This document shows positions 7,129 to 11,419 of a DNA stretch of 11,419 nt, piece by piece. The DNA is from Proteobacteria bacterium SPGG2 (lineage in GTDB: Bacteria; Pseudomonadota; Gammaproteobacteria; Acidiferrobacterales; SPGG2). Made by a program: the position numbers and the translations under genes. Below the pieces are notes generated by a model. It did no database searches and was not told the DNA's origin. It was given only the letters and a program-made list of their open reading frames with translations. Location of the stretch: NCBI GenBank assembly GCA_001643475.1, contig LXTK01000144.1:1-11419 (forward strand), in the 5' to 3' direction. The number at the start of each line of letters is the position of its first letter. The first letter of the stretch is position 1.

Positions 7129-7629
7129 ATGCGCCGCGTCTTCGGGTTCACGCTAATCGAACTAATTGTCGTCATGCTACTGCTGGTGGTCATAGCTGGC
7201 ATGGTGGTACTAAACCTCGGGGGCGACGACGCCGGTGAGGTGCGGGAGGAAGCGGAAAGACTTGCCTTACTGTTGAACACGGTGCAGGAGGAAGCGATCC
7301 TTCAAGGACAATTGTTTGCGCTCGCAGTACAGAAACGTGGCTATCATTTCCTGCAACTCACGAAAAAGGGAACACTAGAACCGCTCGCCGAAGAGGACGA
7401 TGTGCTGCGTCCTCGTGAACTCCCGAGCGGCATGAAAATCAGCGAAGTAGAGATCGACGGCATTGTGACGGAACAGGACGAGGAAATCGGCATCGTCCTG
7501 CAGCCTACCGGTGATATACCTGACTTCGTGATCACTTTTAATAAGGGCACCGCAACCTGGCGCGTTACTGGGTCAATCGGGGACGGCATTAGATCAACAC
7601 AGTCAGTAGAAGGCCGTGCGACGTCGTAA
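7129..7629 (+). CDS. gspH: Minor pseudopilin H
   Basis: Minor pseudopilin thought to join the pseudopilus near its tip. From the ATG at 7129 the product is 166 residues with a short leader MRRVFG, cleavage before FTLIELIVVMLLLVVIAGM and Glu at mature position 5. The rest is a periplasmic domain, with IVLQPTGDIPDFVITF matching the C-terminal strand region of the family. The start is uncertain. The frame stays open upstream into the end of gspG, and a GTG at 7057, two bases after the gspG stop, would give a 30-residue leader and match the tight packing of this operon; a GTG at 7090 is also possible. I chose the ATG because a short basic leader is usual. No start has a convincing Shine-Dalgarno. 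The end overlaps gspI by 14 bases. Confidence 0.88.
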   Translation: MRRVFGFTLIELIVVMLLLVVIAGMVVLNLGGDDAGEVREEAERLALLLNTVQEEAILQGQLFALAVQKRGYHFLQLTKKGTLEPLAEEDDVLRPRELPSGMKISEVEIDGIVTEQDEEIGIVLQPTGDIPDFVITFNKGTATWRVTGSIGDGIRSTQSVEGRATS

Positions 7630-7999
7630 AAAGCAAACAGGATTCTTGCTCGTGGAAGTATTAGTCGCGTTGGTAATACTGGCTATACCTCTGGCCGCCA
7701 TTATCCACGCCGTGAGTCAGGCGATCGATACGACTGCTGCCCTGCGTGATCGCAACATCGCCATGTGGGTGGCACAAGACCGCCTGACTATGCATCGCAT
7801 CGAGCGCGATTGGCCGTCTCTCAAGACCACCGCCGGCACTAGTGAGATGGCAGGCCGAAGTTGGCGCTGGCAAGAAAAAGCCATCAGTACGTCGGTTGCA
7901 CAGTTGCGTCGCGTTGAGATCGAAATTCGCGACGAAAATGGACCTGACATGTTGGCCAAGCTCGTCGGATTCCTCCGAGACCCACAGGCGAGACCATGA
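7616..7999 (+). CDS. gspI: Minor pseudopilin I
   Basis: Minor pseudopilin; in studied systems GspI, GspJ and GspK form the tip complex that starts pseudopilus assembly. The 127-residue precursor has a basic leader (RRRKKQTG), cleavage after Gly9, then FLLVEVLVALVILAIPLAAI with Glu at mature position 5 (E14). The small C-terminal domain includes NIAMWVAQDRL, close to the conserved region of the family, and RRVEIEIRDENG. The start is GTG at 7616, inside the last codons of gspH; AGAAGG lies immediately upstream but very close. Its stop overlaps the gspJ start as ATGA. Confidence 0.94.
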   Translation: MRRRKKQTGFLLVEVLVALVILAIPLAAIIHAVSQAIDTTAALRDRNIAMWVAQDRLTMHRIERDWPSLKTTAGTSEMAGRSWRWQEKAISTSVAQLRRVEIEIRDENGPDMLAKLVGFLRDPQARP

Positions 8000-8616
8000 A
8001 TATTAAACTCAAAAAATCCCAGCGCGGTGTGACATTATTGGAACTAATGGTGTTCGTAGGCGTGTTCGCACTGTTTTCAATGATGGCCTACGGTACACTG
8101 AATCGGGTACTCGATCAGAGCAACCAGATCGAACAGAAGCGAGAGTATTGGCGTGCACTTTCACTAACGTTCTTGCGCATGGAAGAGGATATGGCACAAG
8201 CACGGGCCCGACCCGTGCGGGACATAGATGGAACCACCCTGCCATCGCTACGCGGCCAACCGACTGACACGCGGGCACTTGCTGATCCTACTCTGGAGTT
8301 AACACGCGGCGGGGTATTGGTGTTCGGCGAGGGCGTACGCAGCGACCTCCAACGTGTAGGCTATCGCTTAGAGGATAACGTACTGTTACGCCTTACGTGG
8401 CCGGTCCTCGACCGCGCCCCGCAAACAAAACCGTTTGAGTCACCGCTTCTCCGGAACGTAGAAATCTTCGAGGTGCGTTTCTATAGTTTGCGTGGTAACT
8501 GGGTCGATGTGTGGCCAGCAGAAGAATCGTCAGAGGAACTGCCACGTGGCGTAGAGGTTACACTGATGCTAACGAATGGTAACGAGTTCAAGCGCGTTTT
8601 TTTTGTCAATGGCTAG
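7996..8616 (+). CDS. gspJ: Minor pseudopilin J
   Basis: Minor pseudopilin of the tip complex. The 206-residue precursor has a basic leader (KLKKSQRG), cleavage after Gly11, then VTLLELMVFVGVFALFSMM with Glu at mature position 5 (E16). The periplasmic domain includes REYWRALSLTFLRMEEDM and VGYRLEDNVLLRLTWPVLDR, typical of GspJ, and ends with GVEVTLMLTNG. Length fits the family. It starts in an ATGA overlap with gspI. A T8 run (8597-8604) lies in its last codons, just before the gspK start, which overlaps by 8 bases. Confidence 0.95.
   Translation: MNIKLKKSQRGVTLLELMVFVGVFALFSMMAYGTLNRVLDQSNQIEQKREYWRALSLTFLRMEEDMAQARARPVRDIDGTTLPSLRGQPTDTRALADPTLELTRGGVLVFGEGVRSDLQRVGYRLEDNVLLRLTWPVLDRAPQTKPFESPLLRNVEIFEVRFYSLRGNWVDVWPAEESSEELPRGVEVTLMLTNGNEFKRVFFVNG
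8597..8604 (+). repeat. T8 homopolymer at the gspJ/gspK overlap
   Basis: Eight consecutive T bases encode part of Val-Phe-Phe near the GspJ C-terminus, five bases before the chosen gspK ATG. gspK lies in the +1 frame relative to gspJ, so loss of one T would fuse the two reading frames. No stem-loop precedes it, so it does not look like a terminator. Confidence 0.85.
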
Positions 8617-9601
8617 ACTGTCGTTTTCTATGTGTGCTCCTCGCCCGCCCGCTGAGCGACAACGAGGCTTAGCAATAGTCACTGCGTTGTTGGTCGTTGC
8701 CATCGTTGCCACATCAACCGCATTCCTCAGTCTTGGCCAACAAGTCTGGCTGCGACAGGCGCAGAATCTTGCCGATCGCGCCCAAGCCGAAACTGTGCGT
8801 AGCGGCGCACTCGAATGGGCCGCCATTATTCTCTCTGAGGATGCGAAGGACAATGCTATCGATGACCTCACCGAAGCCTGGGCGGAAGACATACCACCGC
8901 TACCGGCCGAAGGTGGGCTTGTTACCGGTCATATCGTCGACGCTCAGGGACAGTTTAATCTTAACAACCTTGTGCGCGGCGGTCAGATCAGCAACGAAGA
9001 CGTAGCGGTCTTCCGGCGCCTATTGGTATCTCAAGAACTGCCGGCTGAACTTGCCGACTCGGTGGTCGATTGGTTGGATACAGATACCAGTACGCAACCC
9101 AACGGCGCAGAAGATATCGATTACTTAAACGTGGAGCCACCCTATCGTGCTGCCAACCAATTTCTTCAGAGCGTCGGCGAGCTGCGGTTGGTAAAGGGTT
9201 TCGATCGTGACGCGGTTGAAAAACTTCGTCCCCTGATTTCAGCCCTACCTGAAGCGACGAGCATCAATATCAATACTGCGCCATTAGCTGTTCTCAATGC
9301 TTTGTTTCCCGATCTGTCGTTGTCCGAAGCGGAAAGCCTGCTATCGCAGCGCAAAGATAATCCGTTCAGTGATGTGGGCCAACTAAAACAGCATCTGCCT
9401 TCCGATGCAGCGTTGCCGAAGGTCCCGTACGATATCAAAAGTAGCTATTTTGAAGTCGTAATTGATACGTCGTTCGGACGTCTACAGCGCCATACCGTTG
9501 CGCTACTACATCGTCCGTCGGGGACGCCGGTAAAGATCTTATGGCAACAACGACAATTGCTGGTGACAAAAGAAAGCAAGGTAGGCGATGGCGCTGAGTG
9601 A
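8609..9601 (+). CDS. gspK: Minor pseudopilin K (tip protein)
   Basis: Largest minor pseudopilin, thought to cap the pseudopilus tip. From the ATG at 8609 the product is 330 residues: a leader ending RQRG (Gly20), then LAIVTALLVVAIVATSTAFL. Mature position 5 is Thr25 rather than Glu, the known hallmark of GspK. The large periplasmic domain has the conserved VTGHIVDAQGQFNLNNLV (about 105-122), DWLDTDTSTQPNGAED (about 154-169, part of the calcium-binding region in known structures) and SININTAPLAVLNALF (about 218-233). The start is uncertain among ATGs at 8576, 8609 and 8630; 8609 gives an 8-base overlap with gspJ, in keeping with the operon. None has a clear Shine-Dalgarno. It overlaps gspL by 14 bases. 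Confidence 0.95.
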   Translation: MARLSFSMCAPRPPAERQRGLAIVTALLVVAIVATSTAFLSLGQQVWLRQAQNLADRAQAETVRSGALEWAAIILSEDAKDNAIDDLTEAWAEDIPPLPAEGGLVTGHIVDAQGQFNLNNLVRGGQISNEDVAVFRRLLVSQELPAELADSVVDWLDTDTSTQPNGAEDIDYLNVEPPYRAANQFLQSVGELRLVKGFDRDAVEKLRPLISALPEATSININTAPLAVLNALFPDLSLSEAESLLSQRKDNPFSDVGQLKQHLPSDAALPKVPYDIKSSYFEVVIDTSFGRLQRHTVALLHRPSGTPVKILWQQRQLLVTKESKVGDGAE

Positions 9602-10892
9602 GAAATTGAATGGATTAGTGCCCAGGCGGTCGCTAAGCGCAATACGACGCTCCCCCCGCGTGTCCGGCACCACGCTCGAGTTATTCCTCCCGCGCCGATG
9701 GCCTGAAACTGGCACGCAGATCAATTGGTATGTGCGAAGCGGCGCAAGCGTATCGCAAGGACAGGCGGCTGTCCTTGATGAAATTCCTGCTTACTTAAGA
9801 TCAACGCATGTAGTTGCCTGGACACCACCGGCTGATACGCTGCTAACTCAAGCAACATTGCCTACACGCAGTCGTAACAAAATTATGCAGGCGCTGCCCT
9901 TTGCATTGGAAGACCAACTTTTAGGCAATCCCCAACAACTGCATTTTGCCTACTATCGACAGGATGATGGCACCCTCGCCGTGGCAGTCACTTCGCGCGA
10001 GCGGCTGAGCACCTGGCTTGACGCTTTGGCAAAGGCCGGCTTGCGCCCGACCCGCGTGTGCCCGGCTAATCTGGCCCTGCCGATAGAACCCGACGGCTGG
10101 TCAGTGGCATTTGCCGGCACCGAGTTGTGGATACGCACGGGTCCGTTCAGTGGATTCGTGTGCCCGTTTTCGGATACACCGCCGGCAACGCTTATTGCCG
10201 GCCTGGACGAGGCGCGCGAGCAAGGCAAGCTGCCATCGCAGTTATCGGTTTTCGATCCTCCCGCCGGCTTCGACGCCCAAGCCTGGGGTTCGGATCTCGG
10301 CGTGGGCCTGGTAATCGCGGACCATACTTTTCACAAGGACGACAGAAATGCCCAGACGCCGTTGAACCTACTACAGGGTGACTTTGCTCCAACTGGCCAA
10401 CTGCACCAACTATTCAGACCGTTACGACCGGCGGCACTGATCTTAGGTATCTGGTTTCTGGCGATGCTAGGTTTTAATCTGTCGGAGTGGTGGCAACTTA
10501 AGAGCGCCTATCGGTCACAACAACAAACAATGACCAGTCTATTTCAGAAGACCTTTCCCAGAGAAAAAGTAATACTCGATCCTGCGGCACAGATGCAACG
10601 CAACCTAGATGCATTGCGGGGGCAAAGCGGCAAAACGAGTGCTAACGATTTTTTGCCGCTGCTTGCTGGCATAGCCCCCACGTTACGGTCAAACCCATCG
10701 GTGAAGTTGCGTTCGCTAAAATACGGCGACACAGGATTAACCATTGACCTCAATTTGCCCGATTTCCAAGCATTAGAGGTGATAAAGAATGACTTAGGGG
10801 TCACACGTGCTTTCAGTGTGGAAGTACTTGCCGCAAACAGTCGCGCCTCGGGAGTTGAAGGACGCCTACGCATCCAACGGACAAGCAACTAA
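9588..10892 (+). CDS. gspL: Type II secretion platform protein L
   Basis: Bitopic inner-membrane protein that recruits GspE from the cytoplasmic side and pairs with GspM. The 434 residues comprise a large cytoplasmic domain of actin-like fold (about 25-265, with QALPFALEDQLLGNPQQLHF typical of the family and the conserved NLLQGDFAP at 260-268), one transmembrane helix (about 281-298, PAALILGIWFLAMLGFNL), a periplasmic linker and a C-terminal ferredoxin-like domain (about 350-434). The start ATG at 9588 lies within the last codons of gspK and has an AAGGTAGG stretch just upstream, one of the better ribosome-binding sites in the operon. gspM follows after 2 bases. Confidence 0.95.
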   Translation: MALSEKLNGLVPRRSLSAIRRSPRVSGTTLELFLPRRWPETGTQINWYVRSGASVSQGQAAVLDEIPAYLRSTHVVAWTPPADTLLTQATLPTRSRNKIMQALPFALEDQLLGNPQQLHFAYYRQDDGTLAVAVTSRERLSTWLDALAKAGLRPTRVCPANLALPIEPDGWSVAFAGTELWIRTGPFSGFVCPFSDTPPATLIAGLDEAREQGKLPSQLSVFDPPAGFDAQAWGSDLGVGLVIADHTFHKDDRNAQTPLNLLQGDFAPTGQLHQLFRPLRPAALILGIWFLAMLGFNLSEWWQLKSAYRSQQQTMTSLFQKTFPREKVILDPAAQMQRNLDALRGQSGKTSANDFLPLLAGIAPTLRSNPSVKLRSLKYGDTGLTIDLNLPDFQALEVIKNDLGVTRAFSVEVLAANSRASGVEGRLRIQRTSN

Positions 10893-10894
10893 AA

Positions 10895-11401
10895 ATGAAT
10901 ATTCCGCTATTCGATAGACTGCGTAATACTTGGAATTCCTTGCAATCGCGAGAGCGCTTGGTAGTAGGCGTTGGCGCGGTGATCCTGTCAGCCCTGTTGG
11001 GCTATAGCATTGTCTGGGCACCGGTGCAGCGTGACCTTTCGAACCTACGTATCGATGTTCCAAAACAGCGCACGCAGCTCGCGCTTATGCGGGTGCAGGC
11101 GAAACAGGTTGCGCAACTACGTAGCAGTGCGCCCGCTAAGATCGCATCTGGGAATCTCTTGACGAAACTAGAGCAGTCCGCTCAAAACCGTGGGTTAAGA
11201 GAAAATATCACACGCATGGAACCAGATGAGACGAACGCGGTACGTCTATCTCTGGACGCTGTCGATTTCAACGCTCTGCTTCGATGGCTCAAAGAGCTTC
11301 AAACCCAAAATGGCATCCGGCCTGAAACCGCAACAATTACGGCGCAGTCGGAACTTGGGCTAGTGAATGCCCGCTTATTAGTGCGTGGTCCAGGGCTATG
11401 A
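10895..11401 (+). CDS. gspM: Type II secretion platform protein M
   Basis: Small bitopic inner-membrane protein that stabilises GspL and forms part of the platform. The 168 residues have a short cytoplasmic tail with the typical LQSRERL before the membrane segment (about 22-41, VVGVGAVILSALLGYSIVW). A helical linker (about 45-85) follows, then a C-terminal ferredoxin-like domain (about 88-166; LLTKLEQSAQNRGL, VDFNALLRWLKELQ). Length and layout match the family. Its stop forms an ATGA overlap with the next start at 11398. Confidence 0.94.
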   Translation: MNIPLFDRLRNTWNSLQSRERLVVGVGAVILSALLGYSIVWAPVQRDLSNLRIDVPKQRTQLALMRVQAKQVAQLRSSAPAKIASGNLLTKLEQSAQNRGLRENITRMEPDETNAVRLSLDAVDFNALLRWLKELQTQNGIRPETATITAQSELGLVNARLLVRGPGL

Positions 11402-11419
11402 AGAAACCCGGGTTCGGAT
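11398..11419 (+). CDS. gspN: Probable type II secretion protein N, first seven codons only
   Basis: An ATG at 11398 overlaps the gspM stop (ATGA) and reads MKKPGFG before the window ends. The basic start fits the cytoplasmic tail of GspN, a single-pass inner-membrane protein that commonly follows gspM. The identification rests almost entirely on gene order; seven codons cannot show a family. Confidence 0.5.

Overview
The window holds one nearly complete type II secretion system (T2SS, general secretory pathway) operon on the + strand, preceded by about 780 bases of mixed, partly decayed sequence. The protein types, the order gspC-D-E-F-G-H-I-J-K-L-M-N, the moderately high GC and a DnaE remnant with an intact HxH motif suggest a proteobacterium, most likely a gammaproteobacterium. 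I cannot name the genus from the sequence.

Layout. Bases 1-90 show nothing I can support. Bases 91-381 (minus) encode a 96-residue protein that resembles the ABM-like / dimeric alpha-beta barrel fold and has the only strong Shine-Dalgarno in the window. Bases 466-576 (minus) encode what looks like the first 36 codons of DNA polymerase III alpha subunit (dnaE). They start at GTG and are cut off by a stop exactly where homology to DnaE should continue, so I read this as a relic or rearrangement junction. A sigma70-like promoter for the 96-residue gene straddles that junction. Bases 577-784 are noncoding and carry a short palindrome and an AT-rich promoter-like stretch directly upstream of gspC.

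From 785 to the end the operon is tightly packed: gspC (inner-membrane clamp with PDZ), gspD (outer-membrane secretin), gspE (ATPase), gspF (inner-membrane platform), gspG (major pseudopilin), gspH, gspI, gspJ and gspK (minor pseudopilins), gspL and gspM (platform proteins), and the first seven codons of a probable gspN. Most junctions overlap or are separated by 1-3 bases (several ATGA overlaps), which implies one transcript with translational coupling. The only larger gaps are 28 bases before gspE and about 73 bases before gspH, the latter depending on its start.

Together the proteins make the envelope-spanning machine that exports folded periplasmic proteins. GspE drives assembly of a pseudopilus (GspG with a GspH-I-J-K tip) on the GspF/L/M platform, and GspC links this to the GspD channel. 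No prepilin peptidase (gspO), pilotin (gspS) or gspA/B gene lies in the window. The operon is canonical and I found no convincing new system. The most unusual items are the dnaE relic, a C8 tract in gspC and a T8 tract at the gspJ/gspK overlap.
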